Positions 1-12,900 of a stretch of 60,000 nt of DNA are shown here, one piece after another (the first letter of the stretch is position 1; the number at the start of each line of letters is the position of its first letter). This DNA comes from Lineus longissimus (Eukaryota; Nemertea; Pilidiophora; Heteronemertea; Lineidae): positions 28,786,991 through 28,846,990 of the forward strand of contig NC_088310.1 in assembly GCF_910592395.1 (NCBI RefSeq), read 5' to 3'. The notes below the pieces were generated by a model that did not search any database, was not told where the DNA came from, and saw nothing but the letters and a program-made list of their open reading frames with translations. The translations under genes and the position numbers were made by a program.

Positions 1-910
1 CTGTCCCAAACAGGTTATTCACAATATTCCTCATGGCCAAAACACGGAAATTGTTCATAAAACAGACCAAAAATTGAACATTTCAATGAGAAGTGTGAGT
101 CAAGGCTGCCTTATTTATGTCTTGAAAATATGCTGACTTTGTGCAAAGTTTACAAGTATTTGATACAGCTCCTTATACTAAAGTACACGTCAGCAAACTT
201 ATATGGAACTAAGGGGAGACGTTTCACTGTGATGTTCCGAGTCTTGACGATAAGCTGCAAGGGTAGAAGCTGTGGGGGGTCTATTTATCACACAGATTTG
301 TTCAGGGGTCAATGGGTTGGTGTAGACCATCTATAATTACCAATGTCCGATGATATCGGGCCAGCTGATTCAAAAGCAAAATAGAACGATGTGATGAAGT
401 TATTCAAACTACAGCCCATTGCAAGTGACTTACAGCCCATTGCAAGTGACTTTTATTGTGGCTAGTTTTACAGCATCCATGAGTGATCTTGCCTTTCGGT
501 TTTTGTTGATTATTCCTTAAGAATGGGATTTTCGTTGCACACATTTGACCCCCCCAAAGGCCAATGGCTGTATCTCTCGAGTCACTGTTGTCCTTTGTTT
601 TATCATGTAAATTATTGAGTGGATGCAAGATTTAAGATGGCCACCATAGCAGCCATTCTGTTGCAATATTCTAATTTCCTGCAATCAAAGACTTTTATGC
701 AGAAAATAGCAAACCCAGATACTAAACAAGGAGTTGGTACACCAAAAGAAAACTCACAACCCAAATAGCAAAAACCCGAAATGGCAGGCCCCACATTGAT
801 GATCAGATCAAGATGTCTAAAGCCAAAGTGAAGAAGAAAGAACAAGTCTGAGACTAACAGAGCTTTGCTGAAAGATGTGATGAACTGAGTTGTATATAGG
901 TGGCGCTTAC
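1..910. other. Start of PRKD intron 11
   Basis: AT-rich sequence downstream of the last visible PRKD exon. I looked on the minus strand for the next kinase exon (Lys of VAIK, or the HCDLKPEN catalytic loop) and found none. A 20-bp direct repeat (acagcccattgcaagtgact) occurs at about 412 and 432. Nothing else was recognised. Confidence 0.6.
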
Positions 911-983
911 CTCCGTACACTATACCAAATTGTCCGGAACCCAACACCTCGTCAGGGTATATTTGATAGATCTGACTGATGTC
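911..983 (-). CDS. PRKD: PRKD exon 11 (kinase domain glycine-rich loop)
   Basis: 73 nt. The exon encodes [15 protein letters not shown], then [10 protein letters not shown], the ATP-binding G-loop, which is nearly invariant in PKDs. The acceptor is CATCGTTTCAG and the donor GTAAGC, ending in phase 1. The Lys of the VAIK motif and the rest of the catalytic domain should follow in exons to the left of this window. Confidence 0.96.
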
Positions 984-3900
984 CTGAAACGATGGAAAGT
1001 CAATAAGGTGAGCAACTTTGGAAATGAGAGCATCTTTGCTGAGATTATCATGAAAACTGCCTTGGTGGCCAGGGCTTATCCCCGGACAGCCAAAACGACT
1101 ACTAAAAGTATCCACTGGCTTCTTGGGCACGAATCAAATCTCTTGATTCCCAAGTCGATCATTGCTCTCGTATTGTTATTTTCAAGTAGATGAATGAGAC
1201 TAACCTGAGTTTCTTCCGCCCTAGCTGATTCATCTCCTATATTTTCCCCTTGAGCATTGCTGACGGAGATACTAGGTGTCGGAGTGACTGGCATCATGGC
1301 CTGGCGTATTGCTTGCTCCCAGTATTTAGCCTGCTCCAGTCCAGCACCACTTTCAGGTGACATCACAATAGGTTCACCACTCCCCCCTGATGGGTCCTCG
1401 CCCACATAGAAATGAGTTGTCATCGTATGAATTTCAAAAACGAATGGATTTCTAACCGGGTCAACTGAATGTGGATCGCGTGCTGTTTCGACTGAGGCCA
1501 CATCAGCAAGGTTGATTTCCTGAAATGAAGATTTCAAAATGTTGACTTTAAAACAGAGTTTTAGGTTTGGCACACTGTGCTATTGGAAGCTTGTGGTTTT
1601 AAGAGGCAGGGAATCAGAATATGAAAGCGGTAACCTGCTGCAGTGGAATAAGGCCTTTACGCTTCAAGTTGTCCAAAGAGTAATGCCACCTACCTTGTAA
1701 TATCGCGACGTATGCATATTTTGATACAATGTAATTGCTTTCGAATCCAATTTCCAGTAGTGGCGCCGCCGCTGTGAAAATGAAGAATCAGTAAATGAGA
1801 ACTGAGACATGACGTAAGTAATCAGAATGTCACACCCAACTTGAATTAAAAGTCTGCATCCAATGTTAAATCTGCATCTTTTCCTTCCCACAAAACCTCA
1901 CATCACTGGCACTGGATCATCTATTGCTTATACAGTCACAGCTCACTAGTTATCTCAGAAGTCTCATGACGCATGCTGTCCGCTTACCGTGTTGTCCCTG
2001 TCTGTAAAGTGCACCATCCATCCCTCCTTGGTGATCTTTGAGCCACTCTGACCTCGCTTGGTGTGCTTCACAGACTGCACAATACGCATCAGTGGAATGT
2101 TAGAACTCGTCGTTGGGCTGAAAGAGTGAGGGTTCCACGAACGTTAGACGCGAGACAAAATCACAGCTTTTAACCTTGTTATCTATAGAGGGGTGATTGT
2201 TCTACTGAATAATGTGCTTAACTTAACATCTATGGTTCAACACCCTACACTCACATGACACTTACGACCTTGGGTATGTCACTTTACCTTTGAATGAGGA
2301 GTAAAACAGTTGCCTCGTAGCTGGTGTCTCTGCCAGGGCAAGCCAAACAGCCCGTCCGAGGACGCTCACCTGTGACTTTGACATATGTGATGTATCTGAC
2401 ATGTGACGTACAGCATACAAAGAGAAGATGCGAGAAACGTCACCTCATTGAAACGTACCTTAGTGGAGGTTTGTTTTGATCTTTATTGTCAGAATCCTCA
2501 TCGTTGTCATCGACGCTATCATCTGCGAGTTCTCCAGGCGGTTCCGAGATCTCTGACATGTCCGTATCAATGGTACTGTCCGTTTCAGATTCAAAGCAAT
2601 AATCTGTGGAAGATGACAGAAATATGACGCTGCATACCAGTACCGTAATTACAGTCAGACTGCAGCTACCTTCTTGATGAGAGGAACAACCAATGATTTG
2701 TCAGCAATGCTGATACGAGGTATTTCTCATTGATGAAACAGTGGAAAGCTGCACTATTATGGGTTCTCATTTCTCAGTTCTTACTTACCGCCTGTGTGAG
2801 CTACGGACACTTCTCCTTGGCAATTTTTAGGCACAAAGTCAGCACATCGTTTGTGCGAGTTAAATTTACAATCTGGAAGAGAGATGATTACATCATCAAC
2901 ATCCTGAGCCACCAAGTTTGAGAAACGTCTTGTAACCCACTTAGTTTTGTGCACGCATTGTGTGACTTCCATCGGTCACTTGCCAGGTTAACATATAAGG
3001 TGATGAACTTCCTTCATGTGCCAGAGACTACATTTTTATTTCTGAAATCGGCTGACTTGAGGTGTATGTCTGTCAGGAGTGGGGGCATTGGGGTGATAAC
3101 TGATGACAAACAAAAGCCATTCTTGGGATGCATTTCATGTGGGGATGGACTGCCGTCAACGGGTTTCTGTGGGGATGGAACACCTGGAGTAGAGGCCCTT
3201 CTCCTGCCAGTCCTTAACCCTATGTGAGTACCCAGCACCATCAACATCAGTGAGGTCCCAGCTTGGGTAAGACGATGGCTCATGATGAACGACTGTGACC
3301 CGCACTTGTCTCAGAGCTGATATCAAGGCTTTCGCATAATCATAACTATAATCTGTGTACCTTTGCATTGCACACCCTGACGGAACAACCCTCGCAGTAG
3401 CTTTTTACAGTACTGACATCTTGTGGGCTTTTTGTAGTTGTGGACTACAAATGTGTGAGGCACTTTGATACGACCGGCAAATTCCTTCTCCATCCAGATT
3501 GGCCGACCACTCCATGATCTTGAGCGATTGTTCCGAGTTTCTGGAGGAACAAGTGTCTGAAATGTGAAAGGTGGGATTCAAGTTTCACAAGGATTGAGAC
3601 ACTAACCAGTGACATACTGAAGATTATGACGTTTTTGCAAGTGTTTCACTATCGTGAATGCGCTGTCTGACGAGAAGTTAAAATGAACCATTAAATTTAA
3701 GCAGCCAATGCAGAATTAAGTCCACTACTAAGCCAATTGCCAACTTTTAGCTTCGCAAACATGTTTCAGTTTACTGTGGCCATATGAGAGTGTCAGCTGT
3801 AAGGAAGTGTGTTGAAACAGTAGATACTAAAGTGGTCCTTCTAAAGAAGTGCACTGAAACAGCAGTTATCTACGCAGCTCTAAGTGAACTGAAAGAACAG

Positions 3901-6900
3901 GTGCGAGCAGTTCTAAGTGTTACACATGTAGTCCTACGTGATACACATGTAGTCCTACGTGTTACACATGTAGTCCTACGTGTTACACATGTAGTCCTAC
4001 GTGTTACACATGTAGTCCTACGTGTTACACATGTAACCCTACGTGTTACACATGTAGTCCTACGTGTTACACATGTAGTCCTACGTGATACACATGTAGT
4101 CCTACGTGTTACACATGTAGTCCTACGTGTTACACATGTAGTCCTACGTGTTACACATGTAGCCCTACGTGTTACACATGTAGCCCTACGTGTTACACAT
4201 GTAGTCCTACGTGTTACACATGTAGTCCTACGTGTTACACATGTAGTCCTACGTGGTACACATGTAGCCCTACGTGTTACACATGTAGTCTAACGTGCTA
4301 CACATGTAGTCCTACGTGTTACACATGTAGTCCTACGTGTTACACATGTAGCCCTACGTATTACACATGTAGCCCTACGTGTTACACATGTAGCCCTACG
4401 TGTTACACATGTAGTCCTACAACGGTGAAGTGAAACTTTCAGTGAGCTGAAGAGTAGTAGCGTGAGGCATTCTTAGAGTGCTGAAATCTCCGCCACGTTA
4501 GTCGTTAGTGTGGTGAAATAGCAGTTACCCGTGCAGTCCAAAGGTGCTAATCTAGGGCTGCTAGAGACAAACAGTCAAGACTTACTCCTAGGTCCCTATC
4601 TCTATCTACCTGGGCGGTACTATCATTTCCTTCCTGACTTCCAGACCGCGAGATCGTGTACTGGCTGCAACCAGAGCTACGCCGCTTTGCATGTGTACAA
4701 TTGTTCGGGATTTTATAAGCACAACGTTTATGAAAGTTATGACCACACCCTGAAAAGGTAAGGAAGGGTTAAGCAACAGATTAGAGAAGGTACTGGCAAC
4801 ACATCTGATTTACCAGCGGAAGATGGTGTGAACTTGAAGACCTGGACACCATGCAGTAACTTGTTGCTGAGAACATTTTGAAACAAGTCGCGATGATGAG
4901 TTGCCAACCACCTGTTACGTCCAAAACATGTCGGTCACAACATAGACATTGGATATTGGTGGTCGTCTTTCACCATGAATTCTCAATGGCTGGAGTGTGA
5001 ATTCCTAACTCACCTTCACATTTTAATCCCTGTCGGACAAGTCCAAACAACATTTCTCCGCAAAAATCGCAGAAGTGTGGTGACTTGTAGGAATGTACAT
5101 AGAGAATATGTGGCCTGATCTGAAGGTCCTCCATACTGGCACTTGCTAGAAAGGAAGACATAACAAATTAACATATCATCAAAAAGATATCTTATTATCA
5201 TGATTAGTTTTCAAGGAGAGCACTGGAATCAAACAGCTCTACATTCAAAAGTAAACGATATCTACTTACTGGTGAAGAACATAGAGAAGGAGACTGAAGA
5301 GATGATTCCCAGGATGGAGGAATGATGTGGCGTCTAACACCGAGATGAGTCCCATGTGCGGGGGGTGCTAATCCATAGAGTCAGACCATTTGAGGACTCG
5401 CAGAGAAATTAGCCACCCAGGTCAAACCAACATGGCAGTCGGCCTGGGAATCATCTCGTCTTGAAAAGTGATATCAGAGGTTCTAATTGAAACCCGTGAA
5501 TGGTGAAACATGCAGGCTAGCAAACAGGAGATGTGGAGCAGTTTTCAAAACAACCATTCGTTTTAGGATACAGTTCTTCCAACTACTGCCATAACGCCTA
5601 TCATTCACCACGTCATGATGTCTATTATGGAATGTTTGGTGATAGAACAAGGAATATCTACTTACTGGTTGTGACATTGGGACAAATATTAAGACAACTA
5701 ATTGCACAATGTACAAAACAACGAAGCACATGATACTGGTGATCAGACAAATGTGTGTTTAAAGTGCCTTTCCAGGGGTTTCACACTGAGTGAGCCCTGA
5801 TGACGTCATCGTCTGAAGCACCGAGAAGTGGTCAGATGGGGTCACTCAGTGCAAAAAAACCTGGAAAGGCACTTCAAACTATTGTAACTGAACAAGCACA
5901 ATCTTATTTAAATGTCATCTCTCTTTTTCATAACATCCTATATAACTGTCACAGAGCGTTGCAATACTCAAGTGTAGATCAATGGTTGTGGGATTGTGAC
6001 AAGCACGACCAATGATCATTGCCATATCGATCCAGCTGGTGATGAGAAGGCTTATTATATTGAGTATGGATAATGGCATTGAGAGAATAAGGAAGGCTGG
6101 GCTGAATTGGTGACATTGGTGATCTTCTCCTTCCGAGATACAGACATGCCCAAAAGATATTCTTCCAGTAATAGTATATCAAAGGTTCAGATCAGTTAAC
6201 ATTTACCATTCCCAGGAGCAGCCATAGTTGACAAAGCTCCAATATCAGTATCGATAGACTTTTGGTGAAACTATCCAAAACTCTGTTAACAGCAAATGAG
6301 TTTCATCGGGTCAGTCTGATAAATTGCATAGTCCAGGCCTGAAGTCTCCCAATAAGATCTGGGCAACTGAAGTTTTCCCGGAATTCATAAATTTCTTCCA
6401 CAACACTGGTAATCCATGAAAGAGTGCCAAGAACGGGTTCTTTGAGGAATTGTAGGCCTCTATCTCAATCAGAGCAGCAGGATGTCAGGAAAGAACCACA
6501 GCTTATGTATTCATCCTCAGGTCATTTTGAATGATGAGGAAGGCTCCAAGCAGCATTTTAGTCTGTAACTTAAGGCTTAGCTCTCACTGTCCTCCGTCGG
6601 GTCAAGATCTATACTGATCACGATCTGTGCTGATCATGATCAGTCAACAGCCTGTGACAGAAGTCTGTGTCAAAGTGCTGCTCCTATTCATCCTCAGATT
6701 TGTTTGAGTGAAATGTAAACACTGACAACAGCTGGCTGATATCTACAGATCTGGCTTTCTGTTAACATTTAGGACAATTGTTATCCACTGAATCATCAAT
6801 AGATTTCGTGGAAATAATGTCCAGTCTAGCAATATGACGTCAGAGGAATAAAAATCACTGCAGGTCATAACCAATGTTAGGGAGACATGTGGTACAAATG

Positions 6901-9900
6901 CAATGTTGCCCAGCATTACTTTATCAAGCTGAATATAACAAAATCTTGCTTGGTTTTGGATGTGCTGCACCACGAGAAGCACACCTGCTATCTCATGCAT
7001 AAATGTCAATAAACTGCACCATAGTTGTGAGAGTTAGACTCTGAAGATAACTTCCATGACATGATGGCGGACTGATGAACCTCGACAGAGCCACAGCTTC
7101 TTGTGCCTTCAGTAGAATAGTGGCTTTCACCCCAGGCCCGGGTGGCTCTGTTGAATTCTTTGAGATCAATGCTCCACTTAGCCATAAATGTCCCTTTCAC
7201 CCCAGGCCCGGGTGGCTCTGTTGAATTCTTTGAGATCAATGCTCCACTTAGCCATAAATGTCCCGTCCTGCAGATTCTTTTACGGCACCTATCGATATAA
7301 GGGTGTCAGGTTGAAGAGTTTTGTATTCTTTATTCTCAACAATTTTTCTTGTTTAAACCAATCTGATAACATTACACTAAGAAAGTGAGGCCAGCCCTTC
7401 CCCCGAAACACTGCCTCACTAACGTGTCTCACAAAGCTTCCATAAAAACGTAACTCAATTCCACCCAACAGTCAAACAGAGCAACAAGATCCATGCATCA
7501 TCGACTAAATGGAGAATTAGGCTCATCAATTCACTCAAATTGAATTGTACAAGCGATCAGCCAGAGGTTACAGCTCGGCCAGATTTGGTTTTAAGAGATA
7601 ACTCGATAATCAATACATGGGTCCATGTGGAAGAATGGTGTGTAGATAAAGACCAGGGGAAGTAACATTACTATGCCAAGTTAGGACACTGTCAAGGATG
7701 TTACTATCCAATTATCAAAACAAGTTTAACTCTGATTTACCTTGCTCAGGATCCATTCAAAAGGACATGACAAGTCTTTTCCTGTTTTCCCTAACAACAC
7801 TGCTTTGACTTAAAACAAGCAAGCAAGCAATTTGCAACAAAACTTGCTTGCTTGACTATGAAGAGTATTCAGTTGGCATATCTATTCTACTCTGAGTAAG
7901 CCTAGAGCATCCCCACCCCAGTGTAGGCGTCAATCAATGATGGTGTCCTCCTGCCTGACCAAAGTTTGAGTGACCTTTTACCAAATCTGCATCCAACTGC
8001 AGTCCCAGTACTCACTATTAATATACTGGGAGAAAGCTTATAGGGAGAGGTCATATTCCTCCAGGTACAGCCTGTGCCTCCACTAGGAGGGAACAAGAGT
8101 GAAAGCTTACTGCAAGTTTATAGACTAGGCCTACTGCTTAAATGCAACGCTTTTCATCAGCCTCACCTGCCAAGACATGGGGATCATCATCATCATCACT
8201 GTGGTTGGGATCGTCCGGTTCCTGAATATTAGGTATTGGGACACTCTTGGAATGAATTAAACCTGGCTGTCTCTTACAAGACAGACTCATCTCCATTTTT
8301 CCAAAAACGTTATATCCTAAGTAATATCCTATCAAGAAAGTGTTGTCCAGTAACCTCGGAATCAAGGTGCAGACTTGTGTAATCCAGTGGACATGAAATG
8401 TGACCCGAGGTGTAATCCAGGGGCCATCGACAACTTGACACCCTAAAGCATGAAGTGATCCTACGTTAGTTCATCGCCCATACAATGAGTCACAGTGTGT
8501 CGTTTGTGGTGAGATTAGACCATACAGGTAAACCTACAGCACAACCGTAATCAATAGCTTAACCGGGTACACCTGACTGGCCCCTAATGGGCTTAATAAT
8601 TCCCGCCACAATAGCTATTACCTGATGTGATCATGTATCTATTGTCACACAATGTTTTCATTCTGAGATATTGTAAGAAAATGACCCAAAATACGACCGG
8701 CCATTGAGCAAGGAATAACTAACATGTTTTGGTGGACTCTTAGCTGACCTTCTTAGGACAGGCCTAAAACGTGTTTTGAATGTAAATACTTTTCTTCAGT
8801 GTGGTGATTTACATGACAGTCCAGCTATTGTGAGTTCTTCTGCTTCAATGAAACACAATAGAATCAGACCATGTTAACTTTGGTAACAGGGGCTTCAGGT
8901 CACCTCACCCCTTTCATGGCATTAAGCACAACCCAAGTCCAATGCCTTTTTGTCAGAGTCTTCAACTACAAAAGCAGCACAATGAAACACAATAGAATCA
9001 GGCCATGTTAACTTTGGTAACAGGGGCTTCAGGTCACCTCACCCCTTTCATGGCATTAAGCACAACCCAAGTCCAATGCCTTTTTGTCAGAGTCTTCAAC
9101 TACAAAAGCAGCACAATGAAACACAATAGAATCAGGCCATGTTAACTTTGGTAACAGGGGCTTCAGGTCACCTCACCCCTTTCATTAAGCACAACCCAAG
9201 TCCAATGCCTTTTTGTCAGAGTCTTCAACTACAAAAGCAGCACAAAACAAAATATGAAACAAGAGTAAAATAGAAGCGACTTCACCACTGAGCAGGACAA
9301 CATGACAATATGATTACCTCACCAACTCTAAAAGAGATTCTGGGTGGACTCACCAACTCTAAAAGAGTTTCTGGGTGGACTCACCAACTCTAAAAGAGAT
9401 TCTGGGTGGACTCACCAACTCTAAAAGAGATTCTGGGTGGACTCACCAACTCTAAAAGAGATTCTGGGTGGACTCACCAACTCTAAAAGAGATTCTGGGT
9501 GGACTCACCAACTCTAAAAGAGATTCTGGGTGGACTCACCAACTCTAAAAGAGATTCTGGGTGGACTCACCAACTCTAAAAGAGATTCTGGGTGGACTCA
9601 CCAACTCTAAAAGAGATTCTGGGTGGACTCACCAACTCTAAAAGAGATTCTGGGTGGACTCACCAACTCTAAAAGAGATTCTGGGTGGACTCACCAACTC
9701 TAAAAGAGATTCTGGGTGGACTCACCAACTCTAAAAGAGATTCTGGGTGGACTCACCAACTCTAAAAGAGATTCTGGGTGGACTCACCAACTCTAAAAGA
9801 GATTCTGGGTGGACTCACCAACTCTAAAAGAGTTTCTGGGTGGACTCACCAACTCTAAAAGAGTTTCCATTCTGGGTGGACTCACCAACTCTGGGTGGAG

Positions 9901-12900
9901 ATTCTGGGAGGAGTTTATGCCAACTTTGGTATGTTGGAACAAATCATTCAAAGATGGCACACTTTCAGAGTTGGCATGGTATGAACATAGAACTAACAGG
10001 ATTTTCTACACTTTCTACACTTTCTACACAAACAAAACCCACTGCATGAAAGGTAATCAGGGTGACTTAGGGTAAAGGTATAAAATCATTGATAAACACA
10101 TCAATTATTGAATCTTCTAAGTAAATATTTGAAATGAGGGATGGAGAAGGTCACACCTATAAAGTTTCAACAGAAGATCAATGACTTGATCATGAACTAA
10201 TAATCATTATCCTTAGAAAGTGATGCCTGGAGTAAAATCTGTTGAACTGACAGAGCTGTATAGCATTAATCACAGGACCTGAACTTTGTGTGGAGCTGTA
10301 AAAGTGTAAGATCAAGGTATTGGTGAGGAGTCTGGGCAGCATCTCATCTTGTGATGAGTATTCTAAAATACCTTGGTACCGTAAAGTCAACTTTTAAATG
10401 GAAAATGCATAAGCCTCGTTCTGAGAGTGGAGTGTTTTGGACACGCAACCAAGATGCTCTACCAAAGTTCCCTCGGGTTGCACTAAAATGTGGAACCATG
10501 CACACAGCTCACTTCAGAAGTTTGAGGCTCTCAAAACACTGCTTCAAACACAAATCAGCCAAGGAAGCATCAACCACCCTAAGTTTTTTAATGAGCACTA
10601 CACATATTTGCTGAGAAAAACGCTCCAAATAGCCCATTTGCGCGGATTTTAGCGTCACTTGAGCGAGCCGATCCGGACTTCCTATACGGGCTGCCGTAAC
10701 ATAATGTAAACAACGGCGCTACCGGCGCTCCGGGCAGGCGATGGATGGAATTTGCCAAATTCGCACATATTCAAGTTATTTCGTGGCCTATCTTTTTAAG
10801 TTTGAGGTATTTTAGAATAGAAATTGAACCCTCGGCTTCGGACCTTGGTTGAGTTACCAAGACACTCTCGGGTGGAGCTAAAATTTCGTCCAAACCCTCG
10901 CCTGTCGGCTCGGGTTTGGACTGTATTTTAGCTCCACCCTCGAGTGTCTTGGTAACTCAACCAAGGTCCTCCGCCTCGGGTTCAATTCCTTAAACCAAGT
11001 GGCGAGATCAACCTGTTGACAGCTCCTGGTCGATTTGACAGTACTTGTGTGCAGTGATGACAACCAACAAGACAGTATGACGTCGTGACATGTTTAACTT
11101 GACCTGAATCACAACAAACAACGGTGGTAGACGCAGCGGGACCAACATGGACGCTGATGAACCGACATGGACGCCGAGACATGTCTTACCCTCTTCCTCG
11201 GCATCGGCCGAATATGTCCGTTCCCTTGGTAACGACAGGAAGGAACATGAACCAGGTGGCACAGGGTCTTCAAACCCTTTACTTGTATTCGGGGTACGAC
11301 CTATATGGGAGATTTAGTAAAAAACACTTGTCTTATTTTTTGTGGTCATACAGGAGAGAATTGCCGAAACTCGCTTCTGTGTTCACTTGCTACCCCTACC
11401 GAACAAATCAATGGTCCATGAACTCTTCCTTCCTGTAACAAAACAACTGTGCCATTGGCCACGTACAGTGGTAATACTGTTCACCATGATTCACCGTGGT
11501 TCCAGTAAAGATGTGGTGATATAAGACACAACAGTGATGAGAAATTGTGGGAAGATGAGGGTGTTCCTTTGTTTGGAAAGAAATCTAACATGCGAGTTGA
11601 GGCTATGGGAACATGCTAGGAACATTTCAAATGCTACGGGATGTTTGAAGCTGGGATTAGTTAAATCAAAACATAGCTTGCATTCATCTGGCACATCATC
11701 ATCATCAAAATGACACAAAGCTTTCATTCCAGTGATAGAAATATATTCATTTGGGATGCAAGAGTGTGATGGGATATCATCAAAGTAGCAAGAAATACAA
11801 GTGAGAAGGGTAACACATTACGCTACTGATAGTTCATGAGAATTAAAAGTACATTTATTGCTTGACTGTTGACATTTCAAGGGCCAAGTTCACAGTACCT
11901 ACATTTCTGGTTGCCTAGACAACCTGAATGTAAAAGAAAAACTAAACCTTTTACGCCTTCCTTCTTTACAACCATAAAACTTTAAAGAATCACAAGATGA
12001 GTAAAGGAATAGTAACTAGATGAAGAGGAACCTTTCAGCGCTCTGGCTGTCTGTGCAGTCATCCCTTCTTCTCTGCGACTCCTCATGATCAGATTTAGCC
12101 ATCGGAGTAAATGTCAATAGTTCTGGATAATGGACTTAAATTCAGGTAGACAACTCACTAAAAACAAAAAAAATTGATTTTTGAAGAAAAAAAATTTTTC
12201 TAAAACTTTTGAAATTTTTTGAATTTTTTTTGAATTTTATGAAATTTTTGAATTTTTTTGTAATTTGTGAGATTTTTGAAAATTTTGAAATTTTTAAAAT
12301 TTTCAAAATTTTCAAAATTTTCAAAATTTTTGAAATTTTTGAAACTTGTGAAATTTGTGCAAAATTTTTGAAATTTTTGAAAATTTCATAAAATTTAAAA
12401 ATGTACCAGGTACATGTAAGGATCACCAAGTGAAACGAGTAGGAATTTCAGGCCAAGGCATCACATCCAGTAACCCAGTCTTTTCAAACCAAAACACATC
12501 ACAAGACAAGATGTAAGTCTGAATGTATCCTGAAATGGAAACGACCTTACCAGAAAGAACGACTTCTATAAGAACTCCCTCAACGACTTGAGCTGGTGAG
12601 ACAATGAGCTTCAGGATGTTCCTGTCCTGGCCATCGTGTCGGAATAGTAGGAGTTTATCCTCTAATCCATAGAAGCGGTGCTCGGGAAACTGAAAAGATA
12701 GGAAAGACAACAAATGAGAGACTGAAGGAAAGGCTCCTAACCCTGTCAAGTGCTTCACTCATACGGAGGAATTCAAGACCTTTTCGGTTTAGATGGCAAG
12801 CTGCAAGTAACTTAGCCGAGTTTGAAAGGTTGGCAGCCAACAATTCAGCAATTTCACTTTTCCTTATTCCCTCAAAATGATGAGGTTTTCATTTTGTTGC

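Larger units (their letters stand above)
5146..12550. other. PRKD intron 2 (about 7.4 kb)
   Basis: Bounded by donor GTAAGG at 12550 and the acceptor before 5145. It holds the MITE, the 70-, 134- and 31-bp arrays, the fold-back element and the AT tract listed separately. An inverted gcttgcttg/caagcaagc hairpin lies at about 7815-7855 and a short ATC microsatellite at about 8182. No coding exon was recognised in the remaining sequence. Confidence 0.85.

Noticed and set aside
3014-3283. [20 protein letters not shown] frame as an extra PRKD exon
   Set aside because: It lies between the two halves of C1b (3361 and 2872), which join directly and in phase to a perfect zinc finger.
3784-4293. Plus-strand THVVLRV repeat protein
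   Set aside because: Translation of the 21-bp array inside a PRKD intron on the opposite strand.
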